NCBI GenBank assembly: GCA_029260765.1
Contig: JAJDCP010000180.1
Coordinates: forward strand, 1 to 64,000
Length of the DNA stretch: 64,000 nucleotides
Origin: Planctomycetota bacterium
GTDB taxonomy: Bacteria; Planctomycetota; J058; JAJDCP01
Reading direction: 5' to 3'
Shown here: positions 53,839 to 62,654 of the stretch, in pieces
How positions within the stretch are numbered: position 1 is the stretch's first letter
Layout: each line of letters starts with the position of its first letter
Program-made: the position numbers and the translations under genes
The notes under the pieces: model-generated
The model's input: the letters and a program-made list of their open reading frames with translations, nothing else
The model's database searches: none
Told to the model about the DNA's origin: nothing

Positions 53839-55350
53839 CTAGAAGAACTGGCTTGCTTGACTCGGCGGGTCCGGATCTTTGGGCATCGGGCTCGAGTTCG
53901 ATGATGGCAGGATGCCAAAGGCCGACGAGGCGCTCTCTTGCTCGTGCTTCTCCCACGCGCACGATTTGCAGATTCCCTTGTCCTGCGGTCGCGTGTTCGT
54001 GTCCGTCAGATCGACCCCACATACGGAACATTGCAGTTCATCTGCCCGCTTGGCGACCGCCTCCTTCAGCTGTTGGTTGAAGGCCGCGCGCTCGTCGGTC
54101 ACCGCTTCAGAACCGAAATGGACTTCGGGAAACGTGATCAAGAAGTCACCAAGCTCGATCCAGGAACGAGAGCTCCAGACGGATGTCTCGGGTTTCAGCG
54201 TGCCGTCGGACTGCTTGGAATAGCCGCGGCCCATGAAACCATGGGGGTTGCGCACCTCGACATAACAGAAGCCATCAGCGTCGCGCTTGGTGTCGAACAC
54301 CGAATAGGCGTGTTCGGCGAAGATGCCGTCGACGCGGCTCTCACCGCCGCTGTGCCCGGACAGCATCGCCTTCTTCCCCTGCAGCTCTCTGGGAGTCGCG
54401 ACCGTGACCGGCCGTTGCATCGCCAGGTAGCGCGCGATCTTGCCGAAAAAGCTCAGCTGCTCGGCGGTGTATTGGCCGGACAAGAAACGGTAGCTGAACA
54501 GCTCGTGCTGCTGCACCCAGGCGACCACGGTGTCGAAGACGGTCTGGTCGAGGCCTGTGCCGTGCTCGCGCATGAATTCGAGGTAGTCCTCGATAGCCAC
54601 CCAGGTGTGGTTTTCGATCGCTGCCCATTTCTGGCGCAGCCCATGGTTGTACCAGTCGATCCACTTCTTCACGCTGGGGAACTGGTCGTCGCCGATCTCG
54701 CCGGGGAATACCTGCGAGGTGACGACTTCTTTGGCCTTGCGGGCCTTCTCCTTCTGCGAGTCGAGGTAGTCGTTGTCGCCGAACAGGGTGCGCATCAGAT
54801 GGTAGAAGGCGGTGAACTGTTCCTCACGGCCCTCGAACTGCTTGCGGTTGTCGGCAGCGCCGCCCAGGTTGCCGAAGTCGTCTGGGCCGAGCAGGGCTTT
54901 GAGGATCAGGACTGCGTTCCCGCCCTCTTCGGTGCCGTAGGTCTTGCCCTGCAGCGTGAGGAAGGCTTTCTCGAGCATGTTGACCCAGACGGGCCCGCGG
55001 GAGTGCAACCTGCCGGGTTTCGTACGTGTGACGATGCTCTTCTCTACTTTGTAGTAGTTCCAGGCCTCGTCCCAATAGAGCCGCATCACCACAAACCCGT
55101 CGTCCGTGTCCCTGAGCATGCGCTCGATCAGGTCGGGTCCGGACGGCAGCCAGACCACGCTGGCAATCGCGGCCATCGTGTAACAGTTGCCGATGCAACC
55201 CTGCTTGATGTCCCCGTACTTGGGCAGGTGCGGGAAGATCTGTCCAGTCTGCTTGCTGTACCATTGGAAACGGCCCAGGGCGGGGTTCTCCAGGGACGTG
55301 GGGACCACTGTGTCGGGGATTGTGAGCTGTCCGCGCGCATCATGGGGCAT
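53839..55350 (-). CDS. Calpain-like cysteine protease with C-terminal zinc ribbon
   Basis: The 503-residue protein keeps the complete calpain (C2) triad. C56 is in GCIGNCYTMAA (compare QGxLGDCW in calpains), H347 in HAYSVF and N368 in EVRNPHG. A Cys4 zinc-ribbon-like pair (CSVC and CKSC) lies near residue 455, and a Ser/Pro-rich tail ends SQASQFF. No signal peptide is present, so it acts in the cytoplasm or is delivered by a non-Sec route. The start at 55350 was chosen because a good promoter ends 29 bases upstream with TGGAG between; a longer frame to 55542 lacks support. Confidence 0.82.
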   Translation of the reverse strand: MPHDARGQLTIPDTVVPTSLENPALGRFQWYSKQTGQIFPHLPKYGDIKQGCIGNCYTMAAIASVVWLPSGPDLIERMLRDTDDGFVVMRLYWDEAWNYYKVEKSIVTRTKPGRLHSRGPVWVNMLEKAFLTLQGKTYGTEEGGNAVLILKALLGPDDFGNLGGAADNRKQFEGREEQFTAFYHLMRTLFGDNDYLDSQKEKARKAKEVVTSQVFPGEIGDDQFPSVKKWIDWYNHGLRQKWAAIENHTWVAIEDYLEFMREHGTGLDQTVFDTVVAWVQQHELFSYRFLSGQYTAEQLSFFGKIARYLAMQRPVTVATPRELQGKKAMLSGHSGGESRVDGIFAEHAYSVFDTKRDADGFCYVEVRNPHGFMGRGYSKQSDGTLKPETSVWSSRSWIELGDFLITFPEVHFGSEAVTDERAAFNQQLKEAVAKRADELQCSVCGVDLTDTNTRPQDKGICKSCAWEKHEQESASSAFGILPSSNSSPMPKDPDPPSQASQFF

Positions 55351-55378
55351 CGCAGTCTCCAGTGTTTCAATCTGTACC

Positions 55379-55407
55379 AGTGTATGTCGGGAACTCCAGG
55401 GTGTCAC
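55379..55407 (-). promoter_or_regulatory. Promoter of the calpain-like gene (GTGACA-N17-TACACT)
   Basis: On the minus strand GTGACA (55407-55402) and TACACT (55384-55379) have ideal 17-bp spacing and match the sigma-70 consensus at most positions. The expected leader is about 20 bases. This decides the start codon of the calpain-like gene. Confidence 0.6.
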
Positions 55408-55596
55408 TCCCTGTACATCCAGACCCTGGTCTGCTGCGGCTGTCCATGGCGGCGTGTATTCTTCCATGTTTCGAGGTAGAGACATTTGGGCTTGGGATGC
55501 AGCGACGCCGAGCACATCAGATGAGAACCTCGAGGCTTGCACGTGAGCGCGGGCTCAGGCTATCGTCGGCGGCCTCGATTCCCGAGGAGCCTGCCG

Positions 55597-55887
55597 ATGC
55601 TCGAGGTCTACTACCGGGTCAACAGCGCCCGGCTGATGTTCGAAGAGATGGACGGTGAGGTGGTCGTGATCCACCAGGACACGGGCGTGTACTACAACCT
55701 GGAGAGCGTGGCGGCCGACATCTGGCGCGAACTGCAGACGGGCGCCAGCTTGCCGGACCTGGCGGCGCGTCTGGCTAGCCGGTACGTCGAAGCTCCCGAG
55801 ACCATCCGGGAGATGGTCGCGCCGTTTCTGGCCCAAATGCTCGAACTGGGCCTCGTGGTCGAGACTTCTGCGCCGCCACCGGCCTGA
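55597..55887 (+). CDS. PqqD-like peptide-binding protein
   Basis: This 96-residue protein matches the PqqD family: an N-terminal three-strand part with VVIHQDTGVYYNLESVAADIW and a C-terminal winged-helix-like part. PqqD proteins bind precursor peptides for radical SAM maturases, but no maturase or precursor is visible here. It is followed by the kinase gene, so a role as recognition element in that signalling unit is also possible. The ATG 55597 has AGGAG seven bases upstream. Confidence 0.75.
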   Translation: MLEVYYRVNSARLMFEEMDGEVVVIHQDTGVYYNLESVAADIWRELQTGASLPDLAARLASRYVEAPETIREMVAPFLAQMLELGLVVETSAPPPA

Positions 55888-55935
55888 GCTGCGCTCGCCC
55901 CGTCGATCCGGGCGGGCAGGTCGGCCTTGCAGAGG

Positions 55936-56049
55936 ATGGCCCGCTGCGAACGCGCGCTGTCCGTGTACGAGCTGGCCCTGGGGAGCGAGTTCCGCCAGAT
56001 CCCAGAGAGCATTCTGGAGCTGCTGCTGGCCCACGGCGACGCCTCATGA
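55936..56049 (+). CDS. Possible 37-residue small protein between pqqD-like and kinase genes
   Basis: From ATG 55936 the frame encodes an amphipathic helical peptide (CERALSVYELALGSEFRQIP, then a Leu-rich helix) and stops at 56047-56049. It is in the same phase as the PqqD-like gene, 16 codons past its stop, so it could be a decayed C-terminal extension. A possible GAGG lies at the codon before the ATG, too close to be a normal ribosome site. Confidence 0.25.
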   Translation: MARCERALSVYELALGSEFRQIPESILELLLAHGDAS

Positions 56050-56184
56050 CCGGGATCTGTGTGGGGATTTCCGCCTGCAACGCAGAGGCAAGCCTGCCCG
56101 GCGATTGGAGACACGTCTGCCGCCAGAGGCTTGCAAGGTCCCATCCAGCGGGCACAATACGGTATCGAGGGAGCCGGCAGAAGC

Positions 56185-59070
56185 ATGACAGACAAACCCG
56201 AGGTTTCGGCGCGCGACACGACCGTGCAGATGCGTTCCGATTGGCCGCACCCGCCCGAGCCGGGGGAGCTGTCTGAGCCGCAGCCCGAGCGCATCGGGCC
56301 CTATGCGGTGATCGAGCCACTGGGCCGCGGGGGCATGGGGGAGGTCTTTCTGGCCGATGATCCGGTGCTGCATCGGCGCATCGCCCTCAAACGCGTGCGG
56401 CCAGACAAGCAGGGCTCCAGCGAGCTGCGGCGCCGCTTCCAGCTCGAAGCGCGGGTGACGGCGCGGCTACAGCATCCATCCATCATCCCGGTCTACAACT
56501 GGTGTGGCGAGGGGGATGAGCTCTACTACACGATGCGTCCGGTGGAGGGCATGTCTCTGGCCGAGCTGTTGCGGGGACTACGCGCGGACCTGCCAGGCAG
56601 CTCCCTGGACTGGCCCCTGGCCCGCCTGCTGCGCCTGTTCTTGCAGGCCTGCCACGCGGTGGCCTTTGCCCACAGCAAGGGAGTGATCCACCGCGACCTC
56701 AAGCCTTCAAACATCATGATCGGTGCCTTTGAAGAGGTGCTGGTGCTCGACTGGGGCATGGCCAAGGTGCTCGCGGACTCGTCCGATTCGAGCCGGCTGG
56801 GAGCACTTCCTGCCCTGGCGCCCGACGAAGACACCGCCAGCAACTTGTTGGTGGGCACGCCCGCCTACATCGCTCCTGAGCTGTACGACCGGGAGCCGGC
56901 CAGTCCGGCGTCGGACATCTTCTCTCTGGGAGTGATCCTGTATGAGCTGCTGACTCTCGAGATGCCGTGGCAGGGTCGCGAGGTTCTCGAGCTGCAGGTG
57001 GAGATGCGGGGGAGCCCGCCGCAGCCGAGGCCGCGTCCAGGCCGCAGCTTTCCGCCGCGGCTGGCCGAGGTCGCGCTGCGCGCGCTGCAACCGCTGCCCG
57101 CGCGGCGCTACGTGGATGTGCGCGTGTTCGCGGGGGACGTGGCCGATGCCCTGGAAGGGCGGGCGGCCTGGCGGCGCGTGCCGGGCAGTCGTCGGCGCGA
57201 TGACTGGCGGCTGTTGACGGGAGGGCTGCGGGTGTCGGGGCAGGAGTTGCTGCTGCGCCCGAAGGGGCGGCGAGGCAGCTTCCGCTACTTCCACAACCGG
57301 CGCTTCCATGACAATGTGCGGGTCGAGCTGGAGTTCTATGCCCAGCGCGGCCGGCCGGAGCTGCAGATTTGGCTCAACGCGCGCGACCCCAACGCCGACG
57401 AGCCGGGAGGTTATTGCCTGGCGGCCTGTGCGGGCCGCCGCCGCATGCTCGCCCTGCTGCGCGCGGGCCGGGATGTAGCGGGGGCGCAGACTCCTGAGTA
57501 TGCCAAGGGACGTTGGCACACGGTGGTCGCCAGCCGCGAAGAGCACCGTGTCTCGCTGTCGGTCAACGGTGAAGAGATCTATGCCTATTCGGATCCGATC
57601 CCGTTGGGCTCGGGACTGGTTGGCATCACCGGCCGAGGACACGGCTTGCGTGTGCGGGGTCTGACGATCCGCTCGCGCGACGCCGGGCTGACGGTCTCTT
57701 GCCTGGCAGTGCCCGATGCCTTCTACAACCGCAGATTGTTCGAAGACGCTCGCGAGCACTACCAACGTATCGCGGCCAGCCATCCGGGCCGTCGTGAAGG
57801 GCGTCTGGCTGGCTTCCGCGGCGGCCTCTGCTTGCTCGAGCTGGCGCGCGCCGAGGAGGAGTCTGAGCTGAAGGCTTTGGTGCTCGACGAGGCCCAACAG
57901 AGTTTCCGTGCCCAGGCGGAAGAGCATGTGGGTTGTCTGGCAGATCTGGGCCGGGCGATGGTGGCGGCCGAGCGCGGCGACACCAGCCTCAAACATGAGG
58001 CTTTGGCCGCGGCCCTGGTGCAACGCGACGATCCGCACCGGGCAACGGCGCGCGAGTGGCTCCTTTCGCGGCTGCATTCTCTCGATGCGCAGCGACGCCG
58101 GGGGATTGCCGAGCTGTTGCCGTTGGCGATCGAGCACTGCTTCGACGGCTGGGGGCAGCGTCTGATCCGCCAGGAGGTCAACGAGGTCCGTGGCAGCTGG
58201 GAGTTCCCCAGCTTCATGAGCAGCCGTATCCAGGGCCGCTCTATCGACCCTGTCTGGCGGGCCGAGGCGCGTCTGTTCTTCGCTTTCTGGACCGCGCGCC
58301 CGCGTGCGGTCGAGAGGGCCTTCGTGGGGCTGCTGCATGACGCGGCGGCCCGTCCCTACCACTTGCCCGATGCCTACTTTGCCCTGCTCGAGCTCGGGTT
58401 TCCTGAGCGTGCCGCACGTCTACTCGAAGGGGCCAGCCGTGCCATCTTCCTCGAGACCCCCGAGCGGGCGCGCAACGCCCGCTTGTGCCACGCCGTCCAG
58501 GACGCGCTGGCCGGCAGCGCTGACGCGGTCTCTGCGCTGGCAGGTCTCGAGTTGCACCCCAGCTCACGTCCGTGCAACAGCGCACGGCTGTGGGTGGCGC
58601 GGGCCGCGTTTGCACGGGGTGAGCCAGGCATGGCCCTCGAAGCGCTCAAGGCATTGGATGCCGGGGACAGCTTCGCGCGGGAACACCGGGCCTGGTTCCT
58701 GCTGCGGATGGGAGAGCTGGGCCGTGCCGAGAAGGAGCTGAGCCTCTTTGTTCGGCGGAACGACCACCGCCACGGGCGCAACCTGGCGAATTTCCTGGTC
58801 GGTGCCCACCTCTTGGGGCACGGGCGGGCGGTGGAGGCTCGTGAGCTGTTCGGCTGCTTGCGGGCGCGGTCCTGGCCCCGTACCTGGACGCTGGGCTCCC
58901 GGGTTGCGTCAGGGAAGTGGACAGAGACCGTGTTGCGGGAGTATCTGCAGTCCGCTTTCTTTTGGGAAAAGCGTCAGTTGCGCGCGCAGCTGACGCTGCT
59001 GGCTGAGGTCTGCAGCCTGCCCGAGGAACGGGAGCGTTTCACTGCTCTCGCCGCCTTGGTGGAGTGCTGA
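56185..59070 (+). CDS. Ser/Thr protein kinase with LamG-like sensor and TPR-like region
   Basis: The 961-residue protein has a Hanks-type kinase domain at about residues 37-330: GRGGMGEV glycine loop, catalytic HRDLKPSN (D171), DWG in place of DFG, and a recognisable APE region (YIAPEL). Residues about 340-510 form a DUF1080/LamG-like jelly roll (FRYFHNRRFHDNVRVELEF, QIWLNARDPN, WHTVVASREE). The remainder is helical repeats like TPRs. There is no clear membrane helix. This build is frequent in Planctomycetota. The ATG at 56185 was chosen over a longer frame from 56059. Its stop overlaps the next start (TGATG). Confidence 0.88.
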   Translation: MTDKPEVSARDTTVQMRSDWPHPPEPGELSEPQPERIGPYAVIEPLGRGGMGEVFLADDPVLHRRIALKRVRPDKQGSSELRRRFQLEARVTARLQHPSIIPVYNWCGEGDELYYTMRPVEGMSLAELLRGLRADLPGSSLDWPLARLLRLFLQACHAVAFAHSKGVIHRDLKPSNIMIGAFEEVLVLDWGMAKVLADSSDSSRLGALPALAPDEDTASNLLVGTPAYIAPELYDREPASPASDIFSLGVILYELLTLEMPWQGREVLELQVEMRGSPPQPRPRPGRSFPPRLAEVALRALQPLPARRYVDVRVFAGDVADALEGRAAWRRVPGSRRRDDWRLLTGGLRVSGQELLLRPKGRRGSFRYFHNRRFHDNVRVELEFYAQRGRPELQIWLNARDPNADEPGGYCLAACAGRRRMLALLRAGRDVAGAQTPEYAKGRWHTVVASREEHRVSLSVNGEEIYAYSDPIPLGSGLVGITGRGHGLRVRGLTIRSRDAGLTVSCLAVPDAFYNRRLFEDAREHYQRIAASHPGRREGRLAGFRGGLCLLELARAEEESELKALVLDEAQQSFRAQAEEHVGCLADLGRAMVAAERGDTSLKHEALAAALVQRDDPHRATAREWLLSRLHSLDAQRRRGIAELLPLAIEHCFDGWGQRLIRQEVNEVRGSWEFPSFMSSRIQGRSIDPVWRAEARLFFAFWTARPRAVERAFVGLLHDAAARPYHLPDAYFALLELGFPERAARLLEGASRAIFLETPERARNARLCHAVQDALAGSADAVSALAGLELHPSSRPCNSARLWVARAAFARGEPGMALEALKALDAGDSFAREHRAWFLLRMGELGRAEKELSLFVRRNDHRHGRNLANFLVGAHLLGHGRAVEARELFGCLRARSWPRTWTLGSRVASGKWTETVLREYLQSAFFWEKRQLRAQLTLLAEVCSLPEERERFTALAALVEC

Positions 59071-60230
59071 TGGGCGGGGGCCACAGCGCCGATCCTCGTG
59101 TCCAGCCTCCGCTACCGCGTCTACTACGCGTCCTGTTGCTGCTGGGAATCCCTCTGCTCGGCCTGGCGGCGGGTCTGTGGCTCAGCTATCAGGGCTGGCG
59201 GCTGGTGTATCAGGAGAGCCCTCTAGGAGCGAGCGACCTGTGGCAACGGCAGCGCCATCTGTGGATGCTGCTGGCGGGGTTCAGTCCCTACGGTGGTGTG
59301 GATGCGAATTACCCTCCGGGCAGCTTGATGCTGCTGTACCCACAGATTGGTTGGTTGAGCTTTCATGCGGCGCGCCGCCTGTGGGCTGCGATGTTGCTGC
59401 CGCTGCTGTCTGGCTTGTGTTTGATGGGCGCCGATGCGAGCGGTGCCTCCAACCGGCTGGAACGTCTGTTTGTGATGCTGACCATCGTGGGCCACTACGC
59501 CATCGGGGCCACCGTCGGCAACGGACAGTTTGGAATCCACGTCCTGGTGGGCGTCTTCGGCCTGCTGCTGTTGCTCGACAGAGGGATAGAGTTCCGGGGA
59601 GCGCGCCTGTGGGCGGCGACGTTGTGTGTGCTGTTGGTCTTGATCAAGCCTCATGTGGGAGTCTTGTTCGTCGTGCTGTTGCCCGTGTTTGGGGCCTGGC
59701 GCCCGACGGTGCTGGCGGCCAGCATCTACGGCGGACTGACCCTGTGGGCTCTGGCACTGAGCAGGGCGCCGGCAGAGTTGCTGCAGGCGTGGTGGCAGCG
59801 CGCCCTGATCACCGCCTCCAAAGACACGCAAGTCGCCGGCCCGTGGCTGACGCTGGGCAGCGCGCTGGCTGTGTTGCTGCTGGCCGTCTGGTGTGTCCGC
59901 AGACGCCACGCGGATGTGTGGCAGCTGGGAGCGGTGCTGGGATTGGCCACGCTGTTTGTCACCTTCCATCGCTGGTACGACGATGTGCTGACCCTGCTAC
60001 CGCTGATCGCGCTGCTCCGGGCAGGCCGTCGGCTCGGCTGGGCGAGCCTTCGAGGGCGAGGCGTGGCAGCGCTGGTGTTCCTGCTTCTGCTGGTGTCGGT
60101 GGCGCCGGGCGGCTTGTACGCGTTGCCGGCGGCCTGGGGAGCGGCGACCTTCGTCGCCCAGCGCATGATCTGGTTGCTAGTGCTCAGTGTGCTCCTGCTG
60201 GCAGGCGATCGACCGGTGGTTGCTAGCTAA
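59070..60230 (+). CDS. GT87/DUF2029-like membrane glycosyltransferase
   Basis: This 386-residue protein has about ten hydrophobic helices and matches the GT87/DUF2029 family of polyprenol-phosphate-dependent mannosyltransferase-like enzymes. Near the N-terminus it has the family segment GGVDANYPPGSLMLLYPQ. Extracytoplasmic glycan transfer is the presumed role. Its ATG shares a base with the kinase stop, so it is translationally coupled to that kinase and may be controlled by or act with it. A second kinase gene follows after 62 bases. Confidence 0.75.
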   Translation: MGGGHSADPRVQPPLPRLLRVLLLLGIPLLGLAAGLWLSYQGWRLVYQESPLGASDLWQRQRHLWMLLAGFSPYGGVDANYPPGSLMLLYPQIGWLSFHAARRLWAAMLLPLLSGLCLMGADASGASNRLERLFVMLTIVGHYAIGATVGNGQFGIHVLVGVFGLLLLLDRGIEFRGARLWAATLCVLLVLIKPHVGVLFVVLLPVFGAWRPTVLAASIYGGLTLWALALSRAPAELLQAWWQRALITASKDTQVAGPWLTLGSALAVLLLAVWCVRRRHADVWQLGAVLGLATLFVTFHRWYDDVLTLLPLIALLRAGRRLGWASLRGRGVAALVFLLLLVSVAPGGLYALPAAWGAATFVAQRMIWLLVLSVLLLAGDRPVVAS

Positions 60231-60292
60231 AGGAGCGCAGGATGCCGGGCAGCGGGCGCGTCTGATCTGGCAGGCGAAGCCGGAGACGGAGC

Positions 60293-62305
60293 ATGCGCGA
60301 CGAAGAGCTGAGGCGACGTTGGACGCGCAGCCTGGGGAAGGCGCCCCGGGGTACGCTCGCTGTCGACGATACCTACCGTAGTCTGGCAGCGCCCGCCGTT
60401 GTGCAAGGAGAACGCGGCTCGACCGTCAGCCTGCACGAAGTGATCGGCCGCGGAGGTATGGGCACCGTACGGCGCGCCACGCAGCACTGCCTCGGACGGG
60501 AGGTCGCGGTCAAGGCTCTGTCGGCAGCGGTGGATGGCTCGACGGCGAGTGCGCGGGGGGCATTCTTGGCCGAAGCACTGCTCAGCGGGCGGCTGCAGCA
60601 CCCGAACATCGTGCCTGTACACGAGCTGAGAGAGCGTGACGGAGAGCTGCTGTTGGTGATGCGCCGTGTCGAAGGGGAGACCTGGGCGCAACAGCTGTGC
60701 GAAGAACAGAGGCCTCTGGAGGAGCATCTGGAGATCCTCGCGCAGATCTGCAATCCGGTCGCCTACGCACACAGCCGCGGTGTCCTGCACCTCGACATCA
60801 AACCGAGCAACGTGATGTTGGGCAGTTTCGGGGAGGTGTTTCTGATGGATTGGGGCCTGGCCGCGTGCACAGGTGGCACAGCGGCCAGCACGGGGCTGCG
60901 CGTGGCAGCTGCCATCCAGACTCCCTGCGGGACTCCCTGCTATCTGCCTCCGGAGCTCGCCCAGGGCGACGGCCCAGCCCTTGGGCCGTGGAGCGACGTC
61001 TACTTGCTCGGGGCCGTACTGTACCAGTTGCTGACGGGACGGCCACCACGTGCCGGGCGGGACTTCTTGGAGGTCATCCGTGCCGCTGCAGAGGGGACCT
61101 TGCCACCTCTGGAGCGAGCGCTGCCCGAAGAGCTGCGCGGGCTACTGCAAGCCTCGTTGGCCAAAGAACCACGCGAGCGTCCGAGCGCGCGGGAGTTCCA
61201 GCGCAGGCTGCGGGAGCACCTGCGCCACCGCGAGAGCCTGTACATCGCCCTGCGGGCCGCACAGAACCTCGAGCGCTGCCTGCCTCAGGATCCCCTTCAA
61301 GAGCCGGCCGAGCTCTACGAACAGCTTGTCGATGCAGTGGCCGGATTCCGCCAGGCGCAGGCCTTGTGGAAGGACAATCCGGACGCCCACGCGGGCGAGT
61401 TGCGGGCCCGCGAGGCGTACGTCCGCCTGGCCCTGCGCCAGGGAGACCTCGGGCTGGCCGAGACCCAGCTACAGCGTCTGCCGGCATCCCCGACGCGGCG
61501 GTCTCTGGCTGCCCAGCTGCACGAGGTCCGGGCTGCCCGGGCCGCTCGCGCGCGCCGCCAGCGCAGACTGCGGCTGGCTTTGACGGTCTTGCCCTTTGTG
61601 CTGTTGCTCGGGGTGTGCTTCGGTTTTGAGCGTGCGCGCGAGCAGGCAGCCATCCTGCGCGGACAGCAAGAGACCCTGTTGTTGCACAATCAGACGCTCG
61701 AGACGCGCCTGCACGAAAAGCGAGAGCAGGCCGAGCAGGAACGCCAGCAGGCCGAGCAGCAGCTGATGCAGCAGCAGGCGTTGAACCGCCGCCTGCAGCG
61801 CGAGCTCGCCGCCCTCCAAACCGCGCCGGGGCCACTCCAAACTGCGGGGCCCGGCCCGAGCAGCGTGCCCCTGGCGGAAGGCCGGCCAGGGGACGTCGCC
61901 TCCGAGCCGCGGCAAGACGCTTTCGAGCGGGCGCGCGGGCACATCGAGCAGGCGCGCTTCGATCTCGCCGTGTTGGATTTCCGCAGCGGCCTGGCGAGCT
62001 CCCCCGAACAGGGAGCGGAGGTGTACCTCGCCGCGTCCCGCGCCGCCTCGTTGGCGAGCCAATTCCCCGCCGCGGAACCGGAGCTGGGCGATCAGGCGTT
62101 GGTGTGGCTCGATGCCTTCGCGGCGCGCGTCCGGCTGGCCGCAGGCGAGGTGCGTGCGGTGCTTGCGGAGGGAGACGACCCCGCGGCGGAAGCGTTTCTC
62201 CAGCAGCTGCAGCAAGGTTGGAGCTTCGTGCGGGAAGAGGATCCGGCCTTCGTCCAGCTGCGTACCCATCCGCAGTTCCGGCAGCTGCTGGAGGGGACAC
62301 CCTGA
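60293..62305 (+). CDS. Membrane Ser/Thr protein kinase with coiled coil
   Basis: The 670-residue kinase has GRGGMGTV, an AVKAL lysine, catalytic HLDIKPSN (Arg of HRD replaced by Leu, as in other DWG kinases), MDWGLA and a PPEL segment. After the kinase domain (about 48-310) there is a helical region, one membrane helix at about residues 425-445 (LALTVLPFVLLLGVCFGF) and a Gln/Glu-rich coiled coil (about 450-510), then a helical C-terminal part. The sensing part would be periplasmic. ATG 60293 lies 62 bases after the glycosyltransferase gene. Confidence 0.87.
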   Translation: MRDEELRRRWTRSLGKAPRGTLAVDDTYRSLAAPAVVQGERGSTVSLHEVIGRGGMGTVRRATQHCLGREVAVKALSAAVDGSTASARGAFLAEALLSGRLQHPNIVPVHELRERDGELLLVMRRVEGETWAQQLCEEQRPLEEHLEILAQICNPVAYAHSRGVLHLDIKPSNVMLGSFGEVFLMDWGLAACTGGTAASTGLRVAAAIQTPCGTPCYLPPELAQGDGPALGPWSDVYLLGAVLYQLLTGRPPRAGRDFLEVIRAAAEGTLPPLERALPEELRGLLQASLAKEPRERPSAREFQRRLREHLRHRESLYIALRAAQNLERCLPQDPLQEPAELYEQLVDAVAGFRQAQALWKDNPDAHAGELRAREAYVRLALRQGDLGLAETQLQRLPASPTRRSLAAQLHEVRAARAARARRQRRLRLALTVLPFVLLLGVCFGFERAREQAAILRGQQETLLLHNQTLETRLHEKREQAEQERQQAEQQLMQQQALNRRLQRELAALQTAPGPLQTAGPGPSSVPLAEGRPGDVASEPRQDAFERARGHIEQARFDLAVLDFRSGLASSPEQGAEVYLAASRAASLASQFPAAEPELGDQALVWLDAFAARVRLAAGEVRAVLAEGDDPAAEAFLQQLQQGWSFVREEDPAFVQLRTHPQFRQLLEGTP

Positions 62306-62654
62306 GCGGGGAGGGGGAGCTGGCGGGTGCTGGGAGTGTATGGCTGACTGAGCCGGAGTTCGGATCCCAGTGGAGCCCCTATCGGCCTCGCAATTGCGAT
62401 CGGCCGTCCGTCGTCGCGATCGGTCATCCGACTCGGTCATCGTGGTCGCGATCGGGCTCGCGATCGGACTCCGAAGCGCAAGCGATCCCAAGAAGCCACC
62501 TTGACCACGACCATGCCACCCCCAGCCGATCCCCGGGCATGCTCCGGCAGCCAGCCTCGACCGACCCCTTTTCTTCCGAAGCTATGAGTTTCGTCAACAG
62601 TTTCCATCGGACAGGTTCTCGTCCGATGCAGGAGCAGGTCGTGCCAGTCGTATC
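62306..62654. other. Non-coding stretch with four GCGATCGG copies
   Basis: No gene is supported. GCGATCGG occurs at 62396-62403, 62416-62423, 62448-62455 and 62460-62467, and CGGTCATC twice at 62421-62428 and 62434-62441. Irregular clustered octamers like these can be sites for a DNA-binding protein or remnants of an IS end. The stretch borders the decayed IS91-type element. Confidence 0.4.

Noticed and set aside
53938..55479. 513-codon plus-strand frame opposite the calpain-like gene
   Set aside because: It has no recognisable motif; the minus strand has the complete calpain triad and a good promoter.
55885..56049. Recoding of the TGA at the end of the PqqD-like gene into the 37-residue frame
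   Set aside because: The PqqD-like protein has a normal length without it and no SECIS-like structure follows.
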